The position numbers were made by a program, and so were the translations under genes. Shown one piece after another: positions 37,283 through 46,223 of a DNA stretch of 64,000 bases (its first letter is position 1; each line of letters begins with the position of its first letter). The notes beneath the pieces were generated by a model. The model had not been told where the DNA came from and did not search any database. It saw only the letters and a program-made list of their open reading frames with translations. This DNA comes from Agriterribacter humi (GTDB lineage Bacteria > Bacteroidota > Bacteroidia > Chitinophagales > Chitinophagaceae), in the NCBI RefSeq assembly GCF_009192765.1, contig NZ_VOHQ01000002.1, positions 372,001 to 436,000 of the forward strand, read 5' to 3'.

Positions 37283-38341
37283 ATGAATACATTCAGCGAT
37301 ATAGCCTATCATATTCCCGAACTTCCGGTAACATCGCCCATCGTTATCATCGGGGCTGGTGGTATTGTGCGAACGGCACATCTTCCTGCGTACCGGCTGG
37401 CAAAATTTGCAGTGGCTGGCATTTTTGATCCTGATCATGAAAAAGCAGTACAAGTTGCACATGACTTTCAAATACCGGTGGTTTACAACAGCATGGATGA
37501 GCTTGTTTCAAAAAAAGGAACCGGAGTTATATATGATGTGGCAGTGCCGGGTAGTGCCATGATTAGTGTACTCGGGCAATTGCCGGACAATGCTTTTGTA
37601 TTATTGCAGAAGCCGATGGGAGAGAACGAACAGCAGGCTCAGCGCATACTTGAGCTATGTGCGCAAAAGAAAATAATGGCAGGTGTAAATTTCCAACTCC
37701 GGTATGCACCCTATATAATTATGGCTAAAAAGATGATCGCCGGGGGATGGCTTGGTGATATTTGTGATGTGGAAGTTTACGTAAATGTGTATACGCCATG
37801 GCAATTGTGGGATTTTCTTTTTGACGCCCCGAGGGTCGAAATTTTATACCACAGCATTCACTACATTGATCTCGTCAGGAACCTTCTTGGTAATCCTTCG
37901 GGCGTATATGCCAAAACAACAGGGCATCCCAAAATGAATGCATTGCATTCTGTTCGTTCCAATATCATCATGGATTATGGGGATATGATAAGGACGAATA
38001 TTCTAACCAATCATACACACGGGTTTGGATTACAAAAACAGGACGCCTATATTAAAATTGAGGGAACAAAGGGGGCGATTAAAATAAAGCTGGGTTTACT
38101 GATGAATTATCCTGAAGGCGTTCCGGATCAGTTTGAATATGTTTTATCAGACGAAAGCCATTTTCCTCAATGGGAGGCTTTGCCTGTCAATGGCTCGTGG
38201 TTCCCCCATGCGTTTATAGGTTCCATGGCGGAGATCATGAAAGCAAAAGCGGATCACACCTATACGCCCGACAATTCAGTAGAAGATTGTATATTCACCA
38301 TGCGTTGTGTGGAAGCGGCGTATACTTCTGGCAAGCTCTGA
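37283..38341 (+). CDS. Cytoplasmic Gfo/Idh/MocA-family oxidoreductase
   Basis: 352 residues without a signal. The N-terminal Rossmann fold begins at IVIIGAGGIVRTAHLPAY (about 20-37), and the dinucleotide-binding IFDPDHEKA follows. The usual EKP is QKP here (LLQKPMG), retaining the Lys. The C-terminal half is the alpha/beta substrate domain ending in FTMRCVEAAYTSG. It likely oxidises a sugar or sugar derivative with NAD(P)+, for example an L-fucose or L-rhamnose dehydrogenase feeding the lactonase at 35321. A degraded copy of its last ~65 codons is at 42067-42270. The substrate is inferred from operon context. Confidence 0.85.
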   Translation: MNTFSDIAYHIPELPVTSPIVIIGAGGIVRTAHLPAYRLAKFAVAGIFDPDHEKAVQVAHDFQIPVVYNSMDELVSKKGTGVIYDVAVPGSAMISVLGQLPDNAFVLLQKPMGENEQQAQRILELCAQKKIMAGVNFQLRYAPYIIMAKKMIAGGWLGDICDVEVYVNVYTPWQLWDFLFDAPRVEILYHSIHYIDLVRNLLGNPSGVYAKTTGHPKMNALHSVRSNIIMDYGDMIRTNILTNHTHGFGLQKQDAYIKIEGTKGAIKIKLGLLMNYPEGVPDQFEYVLSDESHFPQWEALPVNGSWFPHAFIGSMAEIMKAKADHTYTPDNSVEDCIFTMRCVEAAYTSGKL

Positions 38342-38411
38342 AAAAAAAGAAGCTGTACCTTTTAAGCAGTGCAATAGCATTTGATATTTCAATTTTAAAC
38401 CTGATTTTTTT

Positions 38412-40583
38412 ATGAATGCGCTCAAAAACAGCCTGCTGTTTTATACAATAATTTTAGTTTTTTTTTCAGCTTGCCATCAACCTAAAAAAAAATACACCGA
38501 CTGGCACGTATACGGCGGCAGCAATGCCAATATCAAATACTCAGATCTGGATCAAATAGATACAACAAATGTATCTAAGCTGGAAACAGCATGGGTTTAT
38601 CATTCAGAACACAACGATAAAACCATGTTTGGCCCAATGGAGTCCAATGCCATTATTATTGAGCATACTTTATATGCTGTATCCCCCAAAATGAAATTGT
38701 TTGCGGTAGATGCGGCGACAGGGAAAGAAAAATGGGTATTTAATCCTGCCGATTCTGTTGATAGCAAAACATGGCGCAGGCACAGTGTAAATATGAATCG
38801 TGGTGTAAGTTATTGGGAGGAGGGAGATGATAAACGCATTATTTATACCGTGGGTCCCATTGTTTTTGAAGTAAATGCTGTTACCGGTAAACTCGTTCCT
38901 TCGTTCGGGAAAGATGGAGGTATTGATTTGAGTATTGGTTTGGGCAGAGATGAAAAAACGGTTTCAGTTTCCCCTACTTCGCCTGTAGCGGTATATAAAA
39001 ACCTGTTTATTGTAAGCGGGTTGGTTGGCGATGAAACGCCGGGACATATCCGTGCATTTGATGTAAAAACCGGTGAGCAAAAATGGATATTTCATACTAT
39101 ACCATGGCCGGGAGAGCCTGGATATGAAACATGGGAAGATACTACCGCTTATAAGCATATGGGTTCAACCAACAGTTGGTCTGGGTTTAGTATTGATGAA
39201 GAAAGAGGTATTGTGTTTGCCGGTACCGGCAATCCGACCCACGATTTTTATGGTGGGAACAGGTTAGGTGATGGATTGTATGCGAACTGCATTCTGGCCA
39301 TAAACGCGCTTACCGGCAAATTGATATGGCATTTTCAAACTGTAAAACACGATGTGTGGGATATGGATATATCAAGCCCTCCCGTATGTGTAACGGTAGA
39401 GCGTGAGGGTAAAAAAATTGATGCGGTAGCGCAAACCACTAAAACAGGTTTTGTATTTTTGTTTGAAAGAGAAACCGGCAAACCGCTGTTTCCTATAGAG
39501 CATAAGCCCGTACTAACGAACACGCCTATCCGGGGAGAGAAGCTCTCCCCAACTCAACCGTTTCCGGTAATCCCGGAACCATTCGCAAGGCAGAAACTTA
39601 CAGTTAATGATCTGAATACGATGGTAAGTGATTCTGCTGAAATCAGGGAACGCTTTTTACTGTACCGGTCAGAAGGCATATTTACACCTCCAACTAAAGA
39701 CGGAACTATTATTTTACCTGGGTATGACGGCGGCGGCGAGTGGGGAGGCCCGGCGGTTGATCCCAACACCAATATTCTTTATGTAAACGCTAATGAAATG
39801 GCGTGGATACTTAACCTGGCAGAATTAAAACCAGAAAGCCTGCCATTTAATACCAACCTGGAGGCGGGAAAAAGTTTATATAGTATTCATTGTATGGGAT
39901 GCCACGGGCCTGAGCGTTTAGGTTCGGGTGATTATCCATCTATAGTGGGCGTTGAAAAAAAATATACATTGGCAAAGTTTAATGAATTATTGTCTACCGG
40001 AAGGAGAATGATGCCTGGCTTTAATAATTTAACAAGGGATGAAAAAAATGCCATCGCTTCGTTTATTCTTGATCTGGATACAGAACAATCCAAAAAGTAT
40101 ACAGGAAGAATTACTGAGTTCCCTGGTAATGCAAAACCCGGTTATGGGTTTAAAGGATATGTTAAGTTTCTTTCTAAAGACGGGTATCCTGCCATCAGCC
40201 CACCCTGGGGAACCTTAAATGCTATTGATCTTAATACCGGTGAATATGTTTGGAAAATCCCTTTGGGGGAATATGAGGAATTGAAACAAAAAGGTATTCC
40301 TGCTACAGGACGTGAAAATTATGGCGGACCTGTAGTAACAGCCGGAGGTTTGTTATTCATTGCTGCTACTGCTGATGGAAAATTCAGGGCAATTAACAAA
40401 AAAAATGGAAAAATTTTATTCGAAACAGAACTACCTGCATCCGGAGTGGCTACTCCTTCAGTATATATGGTAAATGGCAAACAGTATGTAGTGATTGCAT
40501 GCGGAGGCTCTAAATGGGGCGGCCCGCACAGCGATGCATATGTAGCTTTTGCTCTTCCTGATAAAGAATCAAAAACAAATTAA
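38412..40583 (+). CDS. PQQ-type quinoprotein dehydrogenase with inserted cytochrome c domain
   Basis: 723 residues. A lipoprotein signal has its lipobox at C21 (FFSAC). An eight-bladed propeller of the alcohol/glucose-dehydrogenase type occupies ~28-470 and ~580-720, with DWHVYGGSNANIKYS, DAATGKEKW, WSGFSIDEERGIVFAGTGNP and AINKKNGKILFETELPA. Between the blades a cytochrome c domain (~478-565) carries CMGCH (C494, C497, H498) and a likely Met ligand (M534). The enzyme should oxidise a sugar or alcohol in the periplasm and pass electrons through its own haem. PQQ biosynthesis genes are not in the window. The gene ends 11 bp from a convergent VOC gene. Confidence 0.88.
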   Translation: MNALKNSLLFYTIILVFFSACHQPKKKYTDWHVYGGSNANIKYSDLDQIDTTNVSKLETAWVYHSEHNDKTMFGPMESNAIIIEHTLYAVSPKMKLFAVDAATGKEKWVFNPADSVDSKTWRRHSVNMNRGVSYWEEGDDKRIIYTVGPIVFEVNAVTGKLVPSFGKDGGIDLSIGLGRDEKTVSVSPTSPVAVYKNLFIVSGLVGDETPGHIRAFDVKTGEQKWIFHTIPWPGEPGYETWEDTTAYKHMGSTNSWSGFSIDEERGIVFAGTGNPTHDFYGGNRLGDGLYANCILAINALTGKLIWHFQTVKHDVWDMDISSPPVCVTVEREGKKIDAVAQTTKTGFVFLFERETGKPLFPIEHKPVLTNTPIRGEKLSPTQPFPVIPEPFARQKLTVNDLNTMVSDSAEIRERFLLYRSEGIFTPPTKDGTIILPGYDGGGEWGGPAVDPNTNILYVNANEMAWILNLAELKPESLPFNTNLEAGKSLYSIHCMGCHGPERLGSGDYPSIVGVEKKYTLAKFNELLSTGRRMMPGFNNLTRDEKNAIASFILDLDTEQSKKYTGRITEFPGNAKPGYGFKGYVKFLSKDGYPAISPPWGTLNAIDLNTGEYVWKIPLGEYEELKQKGIPATGRENYGGPVVTAGGLLFIAATADGKFRAINKKNGKILFETELPASGVATPSVYMVNGKQYVVIACGGSKWGGPHSDAYVAFALPDKESKTN

Positions 40584-40594
40584 TCAATATCTTT

Positions 40595-41026
40595 TTATGA
40601 AGCGTATATTTTTTTCAGAGTTTCAATATCAAATTTTGACATTTTCATAAATGCGTCAATTACTCCCGGCGCTTTAACAGGGTCAGCCATTAATTCATGC
40701 AAAATGGATGGTACAATTTGCCAGGACACCCCAAACTTGTCATCGAGCCATCCGCATTGGTCATATCTTCCGCCCTTTCCCAATTCTTCCCAATAATAAT
40801 CAATGTCATTTTGTGTATCACATTCAATTACAAATGAGGTGGCAGGCGAAAACTTGTATTTCGGTCCGCCATTTAGCGCCATAAATTTGTTGCCCTTTAA
40901 TTCAAATTGAACAACGATTGGGTTTTCAGAAAGGATTTTTGATTCTTTAAAAATGGAACAATAATACGATGCTGCCGCTTTAGCCTGTCCATCGAACCAT
41001 AAGCAGGGATAGATTTGTTTTGTCAT
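40595..41026 (-). CDS. VOC-superfamily (PhnB-like) protein
   Basis: 143 residues, full family length. It begins YPCLWFDGQAKAAASYYCSIF and contains KFMALNGGPKYKFSPATSFVIEC and the repeat-end CGWLDDKFGVSWQIVP, typical of PhnB-like VOC proteins. It is a small cytoplasmic protein whose reaction is unknown. An AraC-type gene lies 76 bp upstream on the same strand, and the two often travel together in Bacteroidota (recalled association). It is convergent with the PQQ dehydrogenase gene and seems unconnected with the deoxysugar system. It resembles the protein at 16279 in family but not closely in sequence. Confidence 0.88.
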   Translation of the reverse strand: MTKQIYPCLWFDGQAKAAASYYCSIFKESKILSENPIVVQFELKGNKFMALNGGPKYKFSPATSFVIECDTQNDIDYYWEELGKGGRYDQCGWLDDKFGVSWQIVPSILHELMADPVKAPGVIDAFMKMSKFDIETLKKIYAS

Positions 41027-41102
41027 TTTGTTTTAATTTAATGATCACACAAAATTAGTTTTGTCCAGTTATTAAAATAGAACAATTCCGACAATCTTTG
41101 GC

Positions 41103-41870
41103 CTATGAGCCGTAATTGATAAATTCTTTGGGTGTAATATTTGTAAACTCTTTAAAGGTTCTGATATAATGACTTTGGTCGGCATATCCATTTTGGAAAG
41201 CTAAGTCTGATAATTTATAGTAATCCCCTTTGAGTAATTGCTGAAATGCGGAATTGAACTGACAGATTCGTCTGTATTGATTGGGAGCTACTCCAATTTT
41301 CGTTTCAAAATTTCGTTGAAAGGTTCTTTCAGACATGCCCAAATCTTTTTGTACTGAAAGTAGAATCTCTTTGGAGGGATTGGCTGCGATTTTAGTTGTA
41401 GCGTACTTTATTATTGTGGAATCCAATTTTGCATTTGTGATTAAGCGTAAAATAAAATTGTCCAATAAATCAATCATCTCCTGAATAGACCCCGAATGGA
41501 GTAATTGTTCCTGGAGTTCTATCGTTTTAGCTGATGACACCAGGTTTAAATCAATAGGGTTATCGGTTAGCTCTTGTGCCTTTACAGCGAAAAGTGGTAA
41601 TAGTGAAAAAGGCTTTAAAAAATATGCAATGAGGGTAAAGTTTTCAGTTAAGGTTAAAGTTTCAGGAACAACCGTCTGCCCGAAAAGTGTAAGATAATTT
41701 GCGCCTTTGCCATTTATTTTCCCTTTTTGAGAAATAAATAGCAGGGTTGGAACGCCATTAGCATATAGCGGCAAATTGAAATCAGTAATAATCCGGTTGT
41801 GTTCAATAACCAATATACGCTCTGCGTAATCAGCAATTTTGGCACTTGGGATAAGATTCCTGACCTTCAT
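41103..41870 (-). CDS. AraC-family transcriptional regulator
   Basis: 255 residues. The N-terminal ~150 residues form a beta-rich sensor region of the kind seen next to VOC genes (starting LIPSAKIADYAERILVIEHN). The C-terminal region has the AraC double helix-turn-helix: SVQKDLGMSERTFQRNFETKIGVAPNQYRRI and the second helix pair ending LAFQNGYADQSHYIRTFKEFTNITPKEF. It lies upstream of the VOC gene on the same strand and probably regulates it. No operator is visible. The adjacent upstream region holds a pseudogene fragment and a possible repeat, signs of local rearrangement. Confidence 0.88.
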   Translation of the reverse strand: MKVRNLIPSAKIADYAERILVIEHNRIITDFNLPLYANGVPTLLFISQKGKINGKGANYLTLFGQTVVPETLTLTENFTLIAYFLKPFSLLPLFAVKAQELTDNPIDLNLVSSAKTIELQEQLLHSGSIQEMIDLLDNFILRLITNAKLDSTIIKYATTKIAANPSKEILLSVQKDLGMSERTFQRNFETKIGVAPNQYRRICQFNSAFQQLLKGDYYKLSDLAFQNGYADQSHYIRTFKEFTNITPKEFINYGS

Positions 41871-42066
41871 TTCTAATCAGATGATGTTGAGGCGTCAATG
41901 ACAGTTAACGTTTGGCATTGGCTTTTGTGGCGGAATTTAAAAAACGTCGGCAGGCAGCCAATGCCTGTTTAAAAGTACAAATGTTCATTGTTATAGCTAA
42001 ACTAAATATCTAACGTCTCTCATGGTTACCCGCACAGCTTTTTACGAAGACCCCGGCGCGACTGAA
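41871..42066. repeat. Probable dispersed intergenic repeat of Bacteroidota type
   Basis: The stretch has the pattern AACGTTTGG...CTTTTGTGGCGG (about 41909-41934), then AAAGTACAAATGTTCATTG near 41973-41992, then a further AACGTC at ~42012. From memory this resembles abundant intergenic repeats in Bacteroidota genomes, which carry AACGTT-type ends and an AAAGTAC core. No open frame crosses it. Only one copy lies in the window, so the repeat status is unproven. Confidence 0.35.
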
Positions 42067-42270
42067 GTTTGAATATGTTTTATCCGATGATAGCCTCTCT
42101 CCGAATGGGAAACCTTGCCTGTCAATGGCTCACGGTTCCCTCATACGTTTATAAATTCTATGGCGGTGATCATGAAAGAAAAAACGGATCACAGCTATAC
42201 GCCCGACAATTCGCCAGAGGATTGCATATATACACCATGCGTTGTGTGGAAGCGGCGTATTTCAGCGGAA
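42067..42270 (+). pseudogene. Frameshifted remnant of the 3' end of a Gfo/Idh/MocA gene
   Basis: The sequence aligns with 38131-38340, the 3' end of the intact gene at 37283, at roughly 80% identity by eye. Stretches such as TTGCCTGTCAATGGCTC, TATACGCCCGACAATTC and CACCATGCGTTGTGTGG are identical. Relative to the intact copy one base is missing near 42095 and two are gained near 42230, so the frame is broken twice. No start or 5' portion is present. It is a relic of a duplicated or paralogous oxidoreductase gene, separated from the intact copy by the PQQ dehydrogenase, VOC and AraC genes. Confidence 0.85.
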
Positions 42271-42344
42271 ATTATGCATTTATACAAGGTATAATAATTA
42301 TATCCCGGGGAAAACCTTTAATTGTTCTAAAATTCGCTGAATCG

Positions 42345-43682
42345 TTATGGAGTTTTATAAAGCGTTGCCCTTTTCAATAATGAATTTTTGTCGGTTTTGC
42401 TACTGATCATTTTACCTATCTTATGTCCTTTCATGGCAAAAAACAGAATAAATGCATAGCATGGTATCATCACCCAGTAGGCTTGCTGCGGATCTATTTT
42501 ATCACTAATATAGCCATATAACAATGGTGTAACCGCTCCCCCAATTATACCCATTATCATTAGTGCTGACCCCTTCTCCGTGAATTTTCCCAGTCCGTTA
42601 ATTGACAATGGCCATATTGAGGGCCAAAGTAATGCATTGGATAAACCCAACAAACAAATTAACCACACAGATGCTTTGCCAGAAATCAGAATAGCCAGCA
42701 AACAAAATAGAAAGCCGGTAATCGCAGACCATTGCAGCACACGTTTTTGTTCGATGAATTTAGGTATAGCTACTATACCAATTAAATAGCTGATGACCAT
42801 GATCAATAAGGTATAAGAAGCAAAGAATTTTGCTTCCCTGAAACTAAACCCCATATATTGGCCATAATTTATGATGGAATCAACAACAAGCACTTCCACA
42901 CTTGTTGAACAAAAGATAGTGATAGCCCCCAGTACCAGGTACGGGAACTGGAAAACAGTTGTTTTATTATTGTTAAACTTGTTACCGGAAAACTCATCCT
43001 CATCCGGCTTAACATCAGGCAGGCGGGTCATTCTTATCATTAATCCCAGGCCAACCAGCACCAATGCTATAATAATGTAGGGCACGATCAACCGGGAAGA
43101 CAATTCATTGAGTATAACGGTTTGTTCCTGCAGCGACAGACCGGGTAGCTGCATTTGTAACTGGTCAATTTCATCCGGGTTTTTTGTAAGGCTGTGGATC
43201 AGTACAAGGGGGGCAATAGCACCGGCAATTTTGTTACAGATACCCATGATACTGATTCGCTTAGCCGCGCTTTCAATAGGCCCCATAATCGTAATGTAGG
43301 GATTAGATGCCGTTTGTAAAATGGTTAGTCCTGTGGCTTGTACAAACAAGCCCAAAAGGAACAACTCGTAAGTACGGGTTATCGCTGCCGGAATAAATAG
43401 CAATGCTCCCGCAGCAATTATCATTAAGCCGAGCACCATCCCGTTTTTGAAACCCGTTTTCTTAAGAAAGAAAGATGCAGGGATAGCCATGATGAAATAG
43501 GAAATATAAAAGGCAAAAGCCACCAGCATAGCCTGCTTTGTATTCAGATCGCAGGCCAGTTTAAAATAGGGGATCAGAACAGAATTGATCCAGGTTACAA
43601 AGCCGAAAATGAAAAATAAAATGCCGATGATAAAGATGGCCTTGTTCCGGGTTTTAACCGGAATTATTGTTTCTGTTTTCAT
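42345..43682 (-). CDS. fucP: FucP-type MFS L-fucose/hexose permease
   Basis: 445 residues with 12 predicted membrane helices. The N-terminus IGILFFIFGFVTWINSVLIPYFK is a hallmark of the FucP/GluP branch of the major facilitator superfamily. Other conserved elements are YFIMAIPASFFLKKTGFKNGM and LQTASNPYITIMGP. It imports L-fucose or another hexose with H+. It is the last gene of the minus-strand susCD operon, 57 bp after the Tat-secreted oxidoreductase. With RhaT and the SSS symporter it is the third sugar importer in the window. Exact specificity cannot be read off. Confidence 0.88.
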   Translation of the reverse strand: MKTETIIPVKTRNKAIFIIGILFFIFGFVTWINSVLIPYFKLACDLNTKQAMLVAFAFYISYFIMAIPASFFLKKTGFKNGMVLGLMIIAAGALLFIPAAITRTYELFLLGLFVQATGLTILQTASNPYITIMGPIESAAKRISIMGICNKIAGAIAPLVLIHSLTKNPDEIDQLQMQLPGLSLQEQTVILNELSSRLIVPYIIIALVLVGLGLMIRMTRLPDVKPDEDEFSGNKFNNNKTTVFQFPYLVLGAITIFCSTSVEVLVVDSIINYGQYMGFSFREAKFFASYTLLIMVISYLIGIVAIPKFIEQKRVLQWSAITGFLFCLLAILISGKASVWLICLLGLSNALLWPSIWPLSINGLGKFTEKGSALMIMGIIGGAVTPLLYGYISDKIDPQQAYWVMIPCYAFILFFAMKGHKIGKMISSKTDKNSLLKRATLYKTP

Positions 43683-43739
43683 GATACCAGGATTAATACA
43701 ACTGCCGCTTATACAATTGCTACTATTTTATTATTGAAG

Positions 43740-44768
43740 TTATCTTTTACTTTTTGCTTTTTGTACAACTGAAGCAATGTCCACCGAAATACCTCCTTTT
43801 AACTTACTTTCCTCTGCTGCCTGCATGAAAGCAAATATCTCCAGTGTTTCTTCTATGCTAACAGGAACAATACCCGTGCTGAAAAATGTTGTAATTTTTT
43901 CGAGAAGCGGTATGTATCCCTGGTATTTGTCGAGAACCGTTATTCCCTTTTCTCCAAAAACAGTTGCGCCATAATTTCCCTGTCCTTCCCTTATGCCGCG
44001 AAAACTGCCAATTCTTTCGTTCTCCCAGAGGCCTACAACCATATCCGTACCTTTTGTAAAAGTTCTTTTTACGCTTTTACAACCCGTACCCATGATCGTA
44101 AAAAGAATTTCTACACCGTGCACGCCATACCAAAATAAATCCGGATGATGTGGCTCAAGATGGGCCGGACTATAAGCTTCCGCTCCCGTAACTTTCCCGA
44201 TTTTCCCCTCCGCAATTTCCTTTGCTCCGTCAATATACCTTAAGGAAGATGCTGAAAACATGGGTGTATTATAACGCCGTGCCGCCTCTGCTATGGCGTA
44301 AGCATCCGATAATGAACCTGCGAAAGGCTTGTCAATAAACAGCCTTTTACCGGCTTTCAGTACCGGCAATGCCTGTTCAAGATGTTTGTTTCCATCTATG
44401 CAGGTTAGAATAACTACATCAACCTTTTTTAATAGCTGTTCAATAGAACCTACAATCTCAACCCCATGACTTTTTACTTCTTTGGTGAATTCAGGAATTC
44501 TATTTTTCCACTCTTCAATCTTATCTGTACCATTCGGATATGCGGCCACTACTTTAAACCCTCCAAACTTATTACCAGCCAATGGGTCATTAAGCGCTTG
44601 CGTAAATGCAAGGCAATGCCCTGTATCTAATCCGATCATTCCTATTTTTTTACCATTATCACCTGCCTCCGTTCTGTAAAGGCCGGAAGTGGTATTTATA
44701 AAACCTAAGCCCAGACCAGCTATTGCTGTTGTTTTAATAAAGCTTCTTCGATCTGTATTACGCATCAT
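43740..44768 (-). CDS. Tat-secreted Gfo/Idh/MocA-family oxidoreductase
   Basis: 342 residues. A twin-arginine signal (TDRRSFIKTT, about 5-14) precedes a hydrophobic region, so it is exported folded, presumably with bound NAD(P). The Rossmann region begins KIGMIGLDTGHCLAF, departing from the GxGxxG pattern, and the conserved Lys is in FIDKPFAG. The C-terminal substrate domain follows. Secreted members include GH109-like glycosidases and enzymes that oxidise glycoside C3 to allow cleavage. The unusual nucleotide loop leaves the redox role open. It follows a second, larger Tat-secreted member by 32 bp in the same operon. Confidence 0.82.
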   Translation of the reverse strand: MMRNTDRRSFIKTTAIAGLGLGFINTTSGLYRTEAGDNGKKIGMIGLDTGHCLAFTQALNDPLAGNKFGGFKVVAAYPNGTDKIEEWKNRIPEFTKEVKSHGVEIVGSIEQLLKKVDVVILTCIDGNKHLEQALPVLKAGKRLFIDKPFAGSLSDAYAIAEAARRYNTPMFSASSLRYIDGAKEIAEGKIGKVTGAEAYSPAHLEPHHPDLFWYGVHGVEILFTIMGTGCKSVKRTFTKGTDMVVGLWENERIGSFRGIREGQGNYGATVFGEKGITVLDKYQGYIPLLEKITTFFSTGIVPVSIEETLEIFAFMQAAEESKLKGGISVDIASVVQKAKSKR

Positions 44769-44800
44769 TATTAAAATTTATTGATCACACGTTTGCTCGA

Positions 44801-46153
44801 TTATAAATATTTTGCAGGGAATTTCCATGGTGCGCGGTATTCGGGTATAGCCAGCCGGGCTGCTTCCGCGTCACCCACTATTTTTTCTGTTGCAGGGTCA
44901 AACTTTATTGATCTGCCGAGTTTCATGGATAATACACTTAACGCAATAGGAACATCAACTTTTATATGGTATTCAGGGTTACAGGAAGGCTGTTTCCGTG
45001 TTTTAATGCAGTCCAGCCATTCCAGTTCGTGTCCCGGCGACGAAGCAATAGATGGTGCAGGTGCTTGCATCCCTTTCATCCTGTCGCCTTCAGGCAGTAC
45101 CTGGTGGGTATCGTAGTCGGTAAACAAGGTTCCTTTTGAGCCGTGAAAATATATACCCAGCCGCCGCCTGCTTTCCTGTCCCCGTAAAAAATCAAAACCG
45201 TAACTGTTGCTCGATGATTGCATCCAGGTCATGTTAAGATTCGGATAACGCCAGATCACTTCATGATTATCATATGCGTCTCCGTCATCCTTAATAATGA
45301 ATCTTCCACCTGATGCGCTGATCTCCGTTGGATAATCCAGCTTAAGCGCCCATATTGGCAGGTCGGTGATGTGAGGGGCCATACCTGGCGTCCATCCACC
45401 GCTGTAATCCATCCAGGAACAATGATAAAACGCATCTTTTACCAAATTCGGATTAAAAGGCTTCATTGCTGCAGGACCCACCCACATATCCCAGTCCATT
45501 CCCTTAGGTATGTTCTTTGTATTGTTTCCCAGTCCAATACCGTTTGGCGCTTCATTCATTACAAAAAATGTACGAACAGTGCCTATATCTCCGAGGTTTC
45601 CGGATCGTACCAGCTCAACCATGCGGCGGTAATGATCACTGGAATGAATCTGTGTTCCTACCTGGCAGATGGTTTTGTGTTTTCTTATGGCATTGCGAAC
45701 GGCCAAACTTTCACCCAGGTGCATTGTCATTGGCTTCTGCAGATATATAGCCAATCCTGCTTCTGCGGCTTCAATGGCCTGAATGGCATGCCAATGCGCT
45801 GGCGTGGCAATAATAACGGCATCCAGCCCCTTATGACGGAGCAGTGCTCTGTAATCAGTATATCCTGTGCATGTTTTTTTAAACCTTTCCACTACAGGAT
45901 CTAATCTTTCATTCCACACATCGCAGGCCGCGGTAACCACTACATCAGGATGCGCCACACATGCGTTAAGATTTGCTTTACCCAATCCGCCACATCCAAT
46001 GATTCCAAGATTTATTTTATCACTGGGCGCGGATACGCCTTTTGCTCTGAGCCCGGAGAAATTCATTGTGAGTGGCGCTGCAATTGCCGCAACAGACAAG
46101 CTTTTCACAAATTGCCGGCGTGTAAACGGAGATTTTTTTTTATTGCTTTTCAT
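44801..46153 (-). CDS. Tat-secreted Gfo/Idh/MocA-family oxidoreductase (long form)
   Basis: 450 residues, the longer secreted subgroup. The twin-arginine motif is FTRRQFVKSL (10-19), with cleavage probably near LRAKG. The Rossmann fold begins NLGIIGCGGLGKANL with an intact GxGxxG. LQKPMTMHLGE carries the conserved Lys-Pro, and the substrate domain includes PAHWHAIQAIEAAEAG. It probably acts in the periplasm on a sugar or glycoside with tightly bound NAD. With its smaller neighbour and the DUF6807 lipoprotein it forms a conserved-looking trio downstream of susCD. 3-keto-sugar chemistry is a possible role (inference), though no DUF1080 hydrolase is present here. Confidence 0.85.
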   Translation of the reverse strand: MKSNKKKSPFTRRQFVKSLSVAAIAAPLTMNFSGLRAKGVSAPSDKINLGIIGCGGLGKANLNACVAHPDVVVTAACDVWNERLDPVVERFKKTCTGYTDYRALLRHKGLDAVIIATPAHWHAIQAIEAAEAGLAIYLQKPMTMHLGESLAVRNAIRKHKTICQVGTQIHSSDHYRRMVELVRSGNLGDIGTVRTFFVMNEAPNGIGLGNNTKNIPKGMDWDMWVGPAAMKPFNPNLVKDAFYHCSWMDYSGGWTPGMAPHITDLPIWALKLDYPTEISASGGRFIIKDDGDAYDNHEVIWRYPNLNMTWMQSSSNSYGFDFLRGQESRRRLGIYFHGSKGTLFTDYDTHQVLPEGDRMKGMQAPAPSIASSPGHELEWLDCIKTRKQPSCNPEYHIKVDVPIALSVLSMKLGRSIKFDPATEKIVGDAEAARLAIPEYRAPWKFPAKYL

Positions 46154-46223
46154 AACAAATCAATAGTTTATTAAATAATTATATCAGGATAGAACAATGA
46201 TAACGGATATTCTTTCAGGTTTC

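Noticed and set aside
16279-41026. The two VOC genes (16279 and 40595) as a duplicated segment or mobile cassette
   Set aside because: They belong to the same broad clade but differ throughout, and flanking sequences do not match; independent members are more likely.
42069-42380. A 103-codon + strand open frame that could be taken for a small gene
   Set aside because: It is out of frame with the ancestral oxidoreductase reading across most of its length; the DNA is better explained as a pseudogene fragment of the Gfo/Idh/MocA gene.
45371-45904. A 177-codon + strand open frame opposite the long Gfo/Idh/MocA gene
   Set aside because: The minus-strand protein has a Tat signal, a Rossmann motif and a family-like length; the opposite frame has no recognisable domain.
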